A stretch of 64,000 nt of DNA, taken from NCBI GenBank assembly GCA_035610835.1, contig CM069442.1, positions 30,891,798 through 30,955,797 of the forward strand, read 5' to 3'. Of this stretch, positions 11,661 through 23,304 are shown piece after piece. Within the stretch, counting starts at the first letter, position 1; each line of letters begins with the position of its first letter. This DNA is from Ophiura sarsii. Lineage: Eukaryota > Echinodermata > Ophiuroidea > Amphilepidida > Ophiuridae. Under the pieces are notes generated by a model, which made no database searches, was not told where the DNA came from, and worked only from the letters and a program-made list of their open reading frames with translations. The translations under genes and the position numbers were made by a program.

Positions 11661-13691
11661 ACTCTGTTTTAGACCACTACATTTTGAAATTGGACCTTGT
11701 AGAGGGAATTTTTCTCAAAGATGATCACTCTTTCTCACAAATGTCACCGTAATCGCCAATGTTTCCTGTAAAAAACACGAATTTGAAAGATCTCTCAAAA
11801 TGTACCTATATTCACATTTTATAGTCAGTGTGCATGTATAATATGTAAGTGATGTCCCATTAATCATAATTAATTAAAAATCCTAGGCATTTACGCAATT
11901 GTTCTTACGGTCAAGTCTTTTAAATTGAGGATTTTGTCAAGTCTACTTTCCGATTCTAGTTTAGCACACTTGTTAAGGGTAGGGGATACCCTATTGAGTG
12001 TTGTGCACTCTGAAGAGTGCAATAGTGGCGTGCAACATTCTGGTATAAATACAAACTGAGAGGTCGTTTTTATTGACCAGTAGACATTATTCATAATTGG
12101 CGCATTTACGTCAAAAGAGGGTCGTGCTATCCAACTGAGCATGCTCAGAGCGATTAGTTCTCCCAAAACGAGGCCAGCGATGTAGCCAAGACGAGAGTGA
12201 TATAGGTTTTTCATTCAATGTGGTTAACTTTTCACTAATCATAAAAAACTCTTCATACTTCTGAAATGTTCAATATTTGACATTATTACATTCGTGAAAT
12301 GAATTTGAACGTATAAACTATCGATTCCACTAGTTTGAAATGAATTGTTTTCTGATAACCGACACTATCTAGGAAAATGTAGAAGTTCACAGTTCATTAC
12401 ATTGCAGTAAAGGTAGGAGATTGTATGTTTATCGAGTATATCCCCCTCTTTAGACATGACGAAATCGCCAATTATGAATTACGTTTATTCACAGATGGTG
12501 GAAACTGTGGTCTATTACACCGCCATTTACACATAAATCATAAAGAGTCTGTCAAATTGTACCACAAGAAGGTTAAGGAGTTGTATTAAATATACACGTT
12601 CATGAACCTTTCCAGACCGGTAATAATTCGAGATTTCCTTCCTTTAGGACATTAATAATATGTGTGTTTATTTTTTCTATACATGTTCCGGTAAAAACCC
12701 ATGAAATACCTAAATCGTCACATTGCCCCAATTATTAGTATTGCCCCTTAGAGACGTCATGTTTGGCTGCATGACTACTTGAAATGCGTTATTAAGTGCG
12801 TCAGATAGCGGTGAAGTAAAAGCCGTAAAAATGATTGGCCGTGTCTGTGAATATTCAAAAGATTCGCGCACCGAATTAAAATCGTCTCTGTAAAAATGAG
12901 AGTACTTAAAGTCACTGTGAATTACCGTATGAAACAAACAGATTGCCTTTCGGCTCTGAGTAAATGTTAGGAAACAATCTTACGCCTGCCTGCCAAAAAT
13001 TGTCCTTAACATAGTAAATATAATGGTAATGGCTCGATATTGTTTGATTTATCACAGTAACGTACGTGATTTTTTCACTCATTTTTTAACATTCCTTTCG
13101 GCTAATTCTTTTGTTGCCTTGTTAATATTTACACCTGTTTATTGATGAAGTTTTCTCATATGTGATAATATTCAGTAAAAGGTCCATTATCGTTGGACTA
13201 GGACCGTTATCTTGTTATTTAACGACCAATATCAAGTGTCCACGTTATACGAGTTCCTTTGAAATGAAATGATCGTGGTTTGACACAATTAGATCCGAAT
13301 CACGGCTGAAACATGTCCCGCTTAATAGTACCGATCATTGGATTCATGTAGGTTATTTCTATTATTTCTAAGTTTTAATGAAAGCCTACTTACAGATTTT
13401 ACCGTATAACAACCCCTTTTCAGACACGTCCTTTAATTGCATGTTTTCTCCAAACAAATGTACACGAATGCAGGTATGATATGAACAGTATTCCGATTTA
13501 TACAGTATAGATGGGTTCATAGTACCTTTCAATCGTTCATTTAAAATCGACTGAACCATCTCTCGGATATATTTCAATCTAATTGCCACCCGCTGTCAGA
13601 AGGTAGTCCTTAATACGTTGACCGGTGACATGGGAGGCAAAGGGGTCGTATTTATTAGAAACCCCTTGATATTATTTACATGGCTTATTAA

Positions 13692-13917
13692 CACTTTCCA
13701 CGAGGCTATTATTTTTACCTTCAGAAACCTTTCCCAACTTTCCCCAAGTCTATCTCAAGGGTTACTGAACCAATACTAGAAATGTTTGTACTTATTTTAA
13801 TGCATTTCTCAAGGTGATTCTAAATATGGTAATTAAATTCAATCATTTTGAAACATTTTTGAAACATTTTGTGAAATTTTGGAATGTCATCTGCAGACGC
13901 CTGCCGCGTTGAAAGTG
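13692..13917. mobile_element. TTAA-flanked MITE (CACTTTCCACG family)
   Basis: Left end CACTTTCCACGAGGC and right end ccgcgttgaaagtg are near-complements, with TTAA immediately outside both (13688-13691 and 13918-13921). TTAA duplications are typical of piggyBac and Kolobok. The interior phrase tatctcaagg.ttactgaacc recurs in relatives at 15738, 19069, 24579, 26477 and, inverted, at 46002. Non-autonomous, about 230 bp. Confidence 0.85.
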
Positions 13918-14237
13918 TTAAGACCATAAGACGCTTTGATCCTCACCTCACAGAAGGAATGAACAGAGACAAAAAGAACACCTTTTAATCTCAATCAAGT
14001 CAGTATTGGTTAATCACTAGATAAATAACCATAACTACATAAGTTGTTAGAACATACAATGATGCGAAGGAGTTAAGATTTGAAATTTGTGAAATGAACG
14101 CCCGCGCCTGCTCCATAGCGGCTTTGTCTGCGAAAGCAGATTTTTTTGGACTGTGGTATTATAATCATAAAAATTAGCGACTGACCAAGATTTGTCAGCA
14201 TGTCTTTATGTTACCAAATGATTACATCGATCCTGAG

Positions 14238-14437
14238 CAGGAACGTAACTAGGGGGGGGGGGGGGGGGGAGCAATGGGGGCATTTGCACCCCTGTCAGAA
14301 GGCTTGCCTCCCCTGATGCCCTCTAAATAGAATGACAAACTTAATGTATACATACAAAAACAAAATCAGTTATGCCCCCCCCCTGATCACAGGCCTGCCC
14401 CCCTCCCAAATTTTAAACGACCCTAGTTACGCTACTG
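14238..14437. mobile_element. hAT-like MITE remnant in unit copy 2
   Basis: Same element and same site as 9095-9289. The left end caggaacgtaactaggg and right end ccctagttacgctactg are clearer complements here, bordered by atcctgag and atcatgag. Two G/C tracts lie inside. Confidence 0.75.
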
Positions 14438-15021
14438 ATCATGAGCTTCATTTAGAAGATTCATTAATGAAAAAGATCATTGTATATACAACATTCACCC
14501 TTATGGAATGAGGTTACCAATATGTATCTCGACATAATTCACCGCGGGATCAGAATTAGTAATTTCAAGTGAAACATGAACTATTTTTAAAACAGTTAAA
14601 GAATGCCGCGAGAGGACCTTCGTGACCCAATTTTTGTTATCAAATTGCTTATATCAATGTCAAGGAGGAAGGAAAACGCCTGGCGCATTGTTGTATTAAC
14701 CTGATTTTATTATATGTATGTTTATAATAGTAGGGTATAATTTTGATTATTTATTCTTGTCGAGAACATCAAAGGATGCTTGGTTCTTATGCATTGTCTA
14801 CAAAGATATGTTCAATCGCTAGTAGATATCCCTGATAGTATGTGTTTTACTTTGATTAACGCTAGTAATATACGATGAATCTGGATTTCACGCCCCTCAG
14901 ATATGTTTAATAATGTATACTCCATCGCATTTTTTAAATTGTCAAGCCCCTAAAAGTTTTGATTTGGGTGGTTCTTGGTTTCTTGTTTCGTATATAAATA
15001 CGTGTGTACATAATATGGTAG

Positions 15022-15237
15022 ATTTTGAAAGAGCTCGACAAAGTAGACCCATCAGACTTCTTCACACTGGCCCAAGCAACTCACGTCACAAGAGGACATA
15101 AAATGAAAGTCTACAAGCCCGCACTTATCAAGAACCTCAACTGCATGAAGTACTTCTTCACGATGAGAGTCATCAACCAATGGAACGAGCTACCTACAGA
15201 TGTGGTCAACGCTAAGTCAGTATTAAATGCATTTAAA
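15022..15237 (+). pseudogene. Non-LTR reverse transcriptase C-terminus, second fragment
   Basis: An uninterrupted frame reads KELDKVDPSDFFTLAQ, then THVTRGHKMKVYKP and RVINQWNELPTDVVNAK before it runs into non-LINE sequence at about 15236. Here the LDKVDPSDFF and TRGH segments share one frame, which shows that the copy at 9865 carries a 1-bp deletion. The terminal FKKRLDKHW part is missing because of a deletion. Same CR1/Jockey-like family as copy 1. Confidence 0.75.
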
Positions 15238-15737
15238 ATCGGGATGGTGCAGGAATAATTATTTCCAATGCAGATACAATATCCTTTATACTTGGAATTT
15301 GACTCAAAACCAATGGTCATATTACTTGAACAATAGACATTAATTTAACGAACCTCCTCGCTAAATTAACACATGTTTTTGTTTACCTTAGCCTAGGTGT
15401 CTAATATAGTCTTACCGGATAATCCATTTCGTTCATCCGAATCTTTTGATACACTAAAAGAATAAAGACACAAAATAAGTATTAAAAACCATTGAGTTCA
15501 TTTAATCTGATTTGATAATTGCAAGCATGTTTTTCGTCAGTGTTTCGCAAAACTTTTTATCATAGCCACCGGATCACCTTCGGCGGCAGATGGTCAGAAC
15601 GCTGATTGGCAAAACATGACCGTAATGTCAGCATGGCTTAGATGGTCAATAAGTCTGCTGCACAGACCGATAACCTTTGGGTAACCTCCTTGCGGAAATA
15701 ACTTAAAAACATCGATCTGCTAGATAATATCTTTTAA

Positions 15738-15850
15738 CACTTTCCACGCGGCTATTAGTTTTACCATATACAAAACAGAATTTTCAGAAACATTTCCCAA
15801 ATTTCAGGGTCTATCTCAAGGATTACTGGACCGATACTTGGCATGTTGGT
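15738..15850. mobile_element. TTAA MITE, left half only
   Basis: TTAA (15734-15737) followed by CACTTTCCACGCGGCTATTA and the family interior up to about ggcatgttggtac. The right half is replaced by a sequence with CGCACGGTC repeats and G/C tracts (15850-16025) that resembles 58020-58110. Confidence 0.7.
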
Positions 15851-16446
15851 ACGGGTAAGGTAAAACAAAAACGCACGGTCGTGCAGTGCCCCCCCCCCAG
15901 AATTGGTTTTAGTGCGATTCGTTAATTTCACGTATGTGTGAGTAGGGGGGGGGGGGGGGGGGGGGGGGTAAGGTCAAACAAATTCGCACGGTCAAAGAAA
16001 AAAATGGCACGGTTGTGCAGTGCTTTAGAACTCTGTTTTAGACCACTACATTTTGAAATTGGACCTTGTAGAGTGAATTTTTCTCAAAGATGATCACTCT
16101 TTCTCACCAAAAAGGGAAGAAAATAGGTAGGGTAGCCTGCTTGATTGCCCAAAAGACGACCATGGAGAGACTACATATCTGACGAGCTTGGAAATGTCAC
16201 CGTAATCGCCAATGTTTCCTGTAAAAAAAACCACAAATTTGAAAGATCTCTAAAAATGTACCTATAGGCCTATTCACATTTTATAGTCAGTGTGCATGTA
16301 TAATATGTAAGTGATATCCCATTAATCATAATTAATTAAAAAAATCCTAGGCATTTACGCAATTGTTCTTACCGTCAAGTCTTTTAAATTGAGGATTTTG
16401 TCAAGTCTACTTTCCGATTCTAGTTTAGCAACACTTGTTAAGGGTA

Positions 16447-17358
16447 CACTCTTAGAAGGTCAGGATCAAATACATGAGTAGATTTCCGGCTCACTTTGTT
16501 TTGATCCTTTAAGGATCATTTTCGGATCGTTTTGATCCGTTTCCAGATAGATATCAACAAACGGATCAAATTCACCTTGATCAACTTTGATCTGATTTCC
16601 GGATCAATTCGATGAAACAGTTCATTGGTCAATGAGTGACTGACGTCACTCTTTCGCAAACCGATAGACGACAAGCAGACGATCTTTTGAATTCGGTCGC
16701 CACAGTTGAAACAAGGGTGAAATACCGCGGTAAGTTATCCAGTCTAATCTGTAAAATGTTACATGATTTTGTCGGTAAAGTAGTTTTATTTTTTATGTTT
16801 GAACATGCTCTATTCTTGTGAACAAATTTCTTGTACCTGACCAGTGCCATCAGTACGATTTTCGGTCAAAATGCTCCTCACAAAATATCACGATCACTGC
16901 GATGTACTAGGCCTACACGATGTAGTAAGCTTACTGCACTCGATATATAGTCTGCAGTGTGCACCCGGGGGTGGGGGCACTCAATCAATATTAGGTTTCA
17001 CACCAGGCTCCATCAAAAATACCCCCCTTTTTTTGGCCCGGTGTCACCGAAAGACCCTTGCATGCATGCTTGTTTTTACAATCTGTCACCCGATGACCCC
17101 CTATGTTTTCACTTTTTCTTTGATTCAGTTTGATCCTGGAGTAGGATCATAAGCTACAGGTACATCCGATTAAGGATCATTATTTTGATCCGTTTCAGTA
17201 TCATTTGACAGAAATATTTGATCCCATTTCGGATCAAACTTTTTGATCCTGCTTGTCGGATCACTTTGATCCGGAAAGGGTAAGCTCATATGTGATACCG
17301 CTTCTGGATCAAAATTGATCCTTTTCGTCTCATATTTGATCCTGACCTTCTAAGAGTG
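16447..17358. mobile_element. TA-flanked 912-bp TIR element rich in GGATC/GATCC
   Basis: CACTCTTAGAAGGTCAGGAT and the next 5 bases form a perfect 25-bp TIR with the sequence ending at 17358. TA borders both ends (16445-16446 and 17359-17360). Copy 2 of the host unit has aagggtagggg at this point (near 11978), which is the empty site with a single TA. About 15-20 GGATC or GATCC motifs, many as ggatcaaa or tttgatcc, crowd the two subterminal regions and are sparse in the middle. A ccgcggtaagt at about 16727 looks like a splice donor and could mark captured genic DNA. No transposase; probably non-autonomous Tc1/mariner-like. Confidence 0.92.
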
Positions 17359-19068
17359 TAGGGGATACCCTATTTAGTGTTGTGCACTCTGAAGAGTGCA
17401 ATAGTGGCGTGCAACATGGTATAAATACAAACTGAGAGGTCGTTTTTATTGACCAGTAGATATTATTCATAATTGGCGCATTTACGTCAAAAGAGGGCCG
17501 TGCTAACTGAGGGCCAACTGAGCATGCTCAGAGCGATTATTTCTCCCAAAACGAGGCCGGCCAGCGATGTAGCCGAGACGAGAGTGATGTAGTTTTTCAT
17601 TTAATGTGGTGAACTTTTCACTAATCATAAAAAACTCTTCATACTTCTGAAATGTTCAATATTTGACATTATTACATTCGTGAAATGAATTTGAACCTAT
17701 AAACTATCGATTCCACTAGTTTGAAATGAATTGTTTTCTGATAACCGACACTATCTAGGAAAATGTAGAAGTTCACAGTTCATTACATTGCAGTAAAGGT
17801 AGGAGATTGTATGTTTATCGAGTATATCCCCTTCTTTAGACATGACGAAATCGCCAATTATGAATAACGTTTATTCACAGATGGTGGAAACTGTGGTCTA
17901 TTACACCGCCATTTACACATAAATCATAAAGAGTCTGTCAAATTGTACCACAAGAGGGTTAAGGAGTTGCATTAAATATACAGGTTCATGAACCTTTCCA
18001 GACCGGTAATAATTCGAGATTTCCTTCCTTTAGGACATTAATAATATGTGTGTTTATTTTTTCTATACATGTTCCGGTAAAAACCCATGAAATACCTAAA
18101 TCGTCACATTGCCCCAATTATTAGTATTACCCCTTAGAGACATCATGTTTGGCTGCATGACTACTTGAAATGCGTTATTAAGTGCGTCAGATAACGGTGA
18201 AGTAAAAGCTGTAAAAATGATTGGACGTGTCTGTGAATATTCAAAAGGTTCGCATACCGAATTAAAATCGTCTCTGTAAAAATGAGAGTACTTAAAGTCA
18301 CTGTGAATTACCGTATGAAACAAACAGATTGCCTTTCGGCTCTGAGTAAATGTTAGGAAACAATCTTACGCCTGCCTGCCAAAAATTGTCCTTAACATAG
18401 TAAATATAATGGTAATGGCTCGATATTGTTTGATTTATTACAGTAACGTACGTGATTTTTTCACTCATTTTTTGACATTCCTTTCGGCTAATTCTTTTGT
18501 TGCCTTGTTAATATTTACACCTGTTTATTGATGAAGTTTTCTCATACGTGATAATATTCAGTAAAAGGTCCATTATCGTTGGACTAGGACCGTTATCTTG
18601 TTATTTAACGACCAATATCAAGTATCCACGTTATACGAGTTCCATTGGAATGAAATGATCGTGGTTTGACACAATTAGATCCGAATCACGGCTGCAACAT
18701 GTCCCGCGTAATAGTACCGATCATTGGATTCATGTAGGTTATTTCTTTTTTATTCTTCTAAGTTTTAATGAAAGCCTACTAACAAATTTTACCGTATAAC
18801 AACCCCTTTTCAGACACGTCCTTTAATTGCATGAATTTTCTCCAAACAAATGTACACGAATGCAGGTATTATAAGAACAGTATTTAATAGATGATTTATA
18901 CAGTATAGATGGGCTCATAGTACCTTTCAATCTTTCATTTAAAATCGACTGAATCATCTCTCGGATATATTTCAATCTAATTGCCATCTGCTGTCAGAAG
19001 GTAATCCTTAATACGTTGACCGGTGACATGGGAGCAAAGGGGTCGTTACTATTAGAAACCCCTTGATA

Positions 19069-19275
19069 TATTTTTACCTTCATAAACCTTTCCCAACTTC
19101 AAAGTCTATCTCAAGGGTTATTGAACCAATACTAGAAATGTTTGTACTAATATTTTAATGCATTTCTCAAGGTGATTCTAAATATGGTAATTAAATTCAA
19201 TCATTTTGAAACATTTTTGAAACATTTTGTGAAATTTTGGAATGTCATCTGTAGACGCCTGCCGCGTGTAAAGTG
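19069..19275. mobile_element. TTAA MITE, 5'-deleted copy
   Basis: Family interior and the right end ccgcgtgtaaagtg followed by ttaa (19276-19279). The left TIR is missing. Same position in the unit as 13692-13917, so it predates the split of copies 2 and 3. Confidence 0.7.
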
Positions 19276-19579
19276 TTAAGACCATGAGACGCTTTCATCC
19301 TCACCTCACAGAAGATATGAACAGAGACAAAAAGAACACCTTTTAATCTCAACCAAGTCAGTATTGGATAATCACTAGAGAAATAACCAAAACTACATAA
19401 GTTGTTAGAACATACAACGATGCGAAGGGAGTTAAGATTTGAAATTTGTGAAATGAACGCCCGCGCCTGTTCCATAGCGGGTTTTGTCTGCGAATGCAGA
19501 TTTTCTGAACTGTTGTATTATAATCATAAACATTTGTCAGCATGTCTTCATGTTACCACATGATTACATCGATCCTGAG

Positions 19580-19777
19580 CAGGAGGGGGGTGGGGGGGGG
19601 GGGGGGGGGGGCAGAGGGGCCATTTGCACCCCTGTCAGAAGGCTTCCCCTGATGCCCTCTAAATAAAATGACAAACTTAATGTAATGTATATGTACAAAA
19701 ACAAAATCAGTTATGCCCCCACCCTGATCACAGGCCTGCCCCCCCCCCCCAATTTGAAGACCCAAGTTACGCTACTG
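19580..19777. mobile_element. hAT-like MITE remnant in unit copy 3
   Basis: Same element as 9095-9289, with the left TIR eroded to cagga before an expanded G tract. The right end aagttacgctactg and flanks atcctgag/atcatgag are intact. Confidence 0.65.
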
Positions 19778-21205
19778 ATCATGAGCTTCATTTAGAAGAT
19801 TCATTAATGAAAAAGATCATTGTATATACAACATTCACCCTTATGAAATGAGGTTACCTATATGTATCTCGACATAATTCACCGCGGGATCAGAATTAGT
19901 AATTTCAAGTGAAACATGAACTATTTTTAAAACAGTTAAAGATTGTCGCGAGAGGACCTTCGTGACCTAATTGTTGTTATCAAATTGCTTATATCAATGT
20001 CAAGGAGGAAGGAAAACGCCTGGCGCAATGTAATTAAATTTTCCGTCTCCTGGTATTTTCATTTTTAGAATATGAGTAACAATTTCAAAATTATAGGTGC
20101 TTTTACAACAGCCGAGTTACTTTTTTTTGCTGTCTTTAGTTATTATGATGGGATCACTGTAATGTAAAATTTTAAATATTACAATTGACGGATCACTTTC
20201 CGTGTAACCAACTCTACCCGGTTTTTTTATGGTATGGATTTATGAACTTTATTCCTCTGATGTATAAAATTACATTTTTGCAGTAATACATATTTTTCTT
20301 CTAGGGTACGCACGGTTTTTTGACTGTCCGATTTATAATTAAAGTTATGGAATAAAAAAGATTATATAGTGGCCCAGTTATGGTTTGACCTGATTTAGGT
20401 AGCGCTAATGAATACGAGTATACGGTGAAAATGTCACGAAAATTGTTAGAGCCCTTTTTAAATTATCGGCATTTTCTACTTTACACACATTTTACATGTA
20501 ACTCTATGGGAAATGTGGCCAACGAGGGCGCTATTATAGTAAATAATAATATTCAAAGCTCTATTTTTCAGAAATGGCACCAACAAATGTTCTGAAATTT
20601 CTACAAAAGATGGCCAGTATATTCAGGTACTCGAATCAGTTAAAACCAGAACCGGGCCAGCAAGTTACGGTATTCTCAGAATAAAACGGACAAATCATGT
20701 GGGATCAAACAGCCGTGGGGTGGCATTACAAACATATGTTACTCCAATGTTTGGTATCAAAATTATTTCCCACATCTCCTCTTTCTAAATATGTATTCAT
20801 ATTTTCAATACGACTTATATTTTGTGAAATACAAAGCTTCAAAGTCGTGCATAGACTTTTGGGACACCCTGTATATGTACAAAAACAAAATCAGTTATGC
20901 CACCCCTGATCACAGGCCTGCCCCCTAATCTGAAGACCCTAGTTACGCTACTGATCACGTGCTTCATTTAGAAGATTCATTAATGAAAAAGATCATTGTA
21001 TATACAACATTCACCCTTATGAAATGAGGTTACCTATATGTATCTCGACATAATTCACCGCGGGATCAGAATTAGTAAATTCAAGTGAAACATGAACTAT
21101 TTTTAAAACAGTTAAAGAATGCCGCGAGAGGACCTTCGTGACCTAATTGTTGTCATCAAATTGCTTATATCAATGTCAAGGAGGAAGGAAAACGCCTGGC
21201 GCATT
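19690..21205. repeat. 340-bp direct duplication flanking an 840-bp spacer
   Basis: The block beginning tgtatatgtacaaaaac occurs at about 19685-20031 and again at 20873-21205. Both share gacctaattgttgt, while the other unit copies have a different base run there, so they are siblings of each other. The spacer 20032-20872 is not found elsewhere in the window, has no clear TIR and no recognised protein, and ends in gggacaccctgta. Confidence 0.7.
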
Positions 21206-21756
21206 GTTGTATTAACCTGATTTTATTATACGTATGTTTATAATAGTAGGGTATAATTTTGATTATTTATTCTTGTCGAGAACATCAAAGGATGCTTGGT
21301 TCTTATGCCTTGTCTACAAGGATATGTTCAATCGCTAGTAGATACCCCTGATAGTATGTGTTTCACTTTGATTAACGCTAGTAATATACGATGAATCGGG
21401 ATTTCACGCCCCTCAGAAAAATGTTTGATATGTATACGCCATTGCATGTTCAAAATTTTCGAGCCCTTAAAAGTTTTGATTTCGGCGGTTCTTGGTTTCT
21501 TGTTTCGTATAGAAAAACATGTGTTCATAATATGGTAGCTCGATATCTTTATGGAAATAACACACATTCATAGAAAATGATTTTGCTTTAATTACCTATA
21601 ACGCGGAGTAATCGGGATGGTGCAGGAATAAATAGTTCCAATACAGTATACAATATCCTCAAAACCAATGGTAATATAACTTGACCAATTGAAATTAAGT
21701 TAACGACAATGAGCCTCCTCGCTAAATTAGCACATGTTTGTGTTTACCGTAGCCTA

Positions 21757-22029
21757 CAATCAAGGAAAATAATAGTTGGCACACTTGACGCAACTTATTA
21801 CAAATATCCCTGTGCTCGCATTTGAGATCAGACTTGGGACATAGCACTGTTTAATAGAAAGCAAAAGTCTCCCCCTTTCTTATATCCTTCCCCATCCCCC
21901 ATCAATCAATGTTGGGGGACCTACCATGGCTTCTGATAATATGACTCGGATCAACATTGCCTCCGGGGAGAGGGGCGGGTTTTTTCCCGTAATTAAGACA
22001 AAGTGTGCCAACCTTTTTTTCCTTGATTG
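21757..22029. mobile_element. TA-flanked 273-bp MITE (CAATCAAGGAAAA)
   Basis: Left end CAATCAAGGAAAATAATAGT then tggcacactt; the right end is the complement, with a slightly different T run, ending ccttgattg at 22029. TA flanks both ends. Unit copies 1 and 2 have agcctaggtgtctaat (near 10405 and 15390), the empty site with one TA. Confidence 0.9.
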
Positions 22030-22355
22030 TAGGTGCTAGCCTTAACGGATGATCCATTTCGTTCATCCGAATCTTTTGATGCCCTAAAAATAAAGACATA
22101 AAATAAGTATTAAAAACCATTGAGTTCATTTAATCTGATTTGATGATTGCATGCATGTTTTGACAGTGTTTCGCAATACTTTTTTTTTTATCATAGCCAC
22201 CAAATCACCTTCGGCGGCAGATGGTCAGAACGCTGATTGGCAAAACATGACCGTAGTCTCAGCATGGATTGAATGGTCAATAAGTCTGCTGCATGCACAG
22301 ACCGATAACCTTTGGATAACCTCCTTCCGGAAAAAACCCTTAAAAACATGGATCT

Positions 22356-22568
22356 GGGCCCTATTTTAGTTTAAATATCTTAAGATGAGTTATTTTACTT
22401 CGTTCACAACTCTTCTAAGACATTCAAAGTTCAATCTTCATGAAATAGATGGTCATAATGCTGTTTGCCTTACTTTTAGGATGAATTTGTCAATATTCTT
22501 TTAAACAAGGTTTAAGAAATGTTCAAGAATCAATCAACTAAGAGTCTTCACTTTCTGAAATAGGGCCC
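22356..22568. mobile_element. GGGCCCTA palindromic MITE, copy 2
   Basis: Begins gggccctattttag and ends ctgaaatagggccc. Paralogue of 10705-10911 at the same site in the repeat unit. Related interior. Confidence 0.65.
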
Positions 22569-22699
22569 TAGTTATCCAATAGAATGGTGGGTATTCAATA
22601 GTTACCATCGAATTTTTTCTCGAGTTGTTGCTCCCTGCTCCCTCAATTCGTGTACGTTGTAGCTCATTGATACCTCTAGATGCAAAGAAAAATGGGTTC

Positions 22700-22872
22700 A
22701 GTCCGATTGATATAGACTGATTATTAGAGAGACCAGGTTAGGGTTGTGACCTGATGTCCCTCAAACCGGCGCGAAAAATCGATCTCTTGATCGATAATCA
22801 ACAGTGCCAATCTCAACCGACAGTGACAATCTCAGCCGACAACGCCCTTCTTTCCCCCTGGCTACGCCACTG
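22700..22872. mobile_element. hAT-like right end fragment
   Basis: The sequence ccccctggctacgccactg ending at 22872 is the standard right terminus of the CAGTGGCGTAGCC elements seen complete at 40776. The matching left end is not present, so this is a truncated piece. The phrases gacagtgccaatctcaacc and gacagtgacaatctcagcc nearby also occur in the 40776 element. Confidence 0.55.
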
Positions 22873-23304
22873 TGAAATGTTTTGAAAAGGTGGAAACCGA
22901 AATTTTATTTAAACGATACATCAAATTTTATTTTAACGATATTTAAATTTTATTTAAACGATACATCAAATGAAAAAGAAAGTACATCTTTTTATAACAT
23001 GGTACATTGTCATTTCATAGTTTCAATTTTCCGTTGAATCGCACCCATTTGGTTGAAATCGATGAAATTTAAGGGGTTCTCCATTTTTTACCCAACTCAA
23101 GACGTCGTTCGGGATATTCGAAACCAAATTAATAAACAAATGGCCAAAATCGTGTGAAGTCATTATTGGGAATGGGGACCTGAGATATCATGAACGTGGT
23201 CTATATATAGCCAACATTTTCATCAAATTTGTGATTTTTACATATTTATTGGAATGTATTTAATATCATATTTTTGTCCAAAGCTATTTTCCCATAAGAA
23301 AGCA

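Larger units (their letters stand above)
11660..15735. repeat. Large local repeat unit, copy 2
   Basis: Collinear with copy 1 over about 4 kb. It lacks the 7844-8393 insertion, has a TTAA-type MITE at 13692-13917, and has a deletion of about 150 bp that removes the end of the reverse transcriptase fragment. Near 12110-12220 it carries a stretch that is shared with copy 3 but absent from copy 1. Confidence 0.85.
16027..23035. repeat. Large local repeat unit, copy 3 (expanded)
   Basis: Collinear with copies 1 and 2 but enlarged by the element at 16447-17358, an internal direct duplication with an 840-bp spacer (19690-21205), the MITE at 21757-22029 and the palindromic MITE at 22356-22568. Similarity to copy 1 resumes to the end, including the tcaaatgaaaaagaaagtac stretch near 22968. 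Confidence 0.82.
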
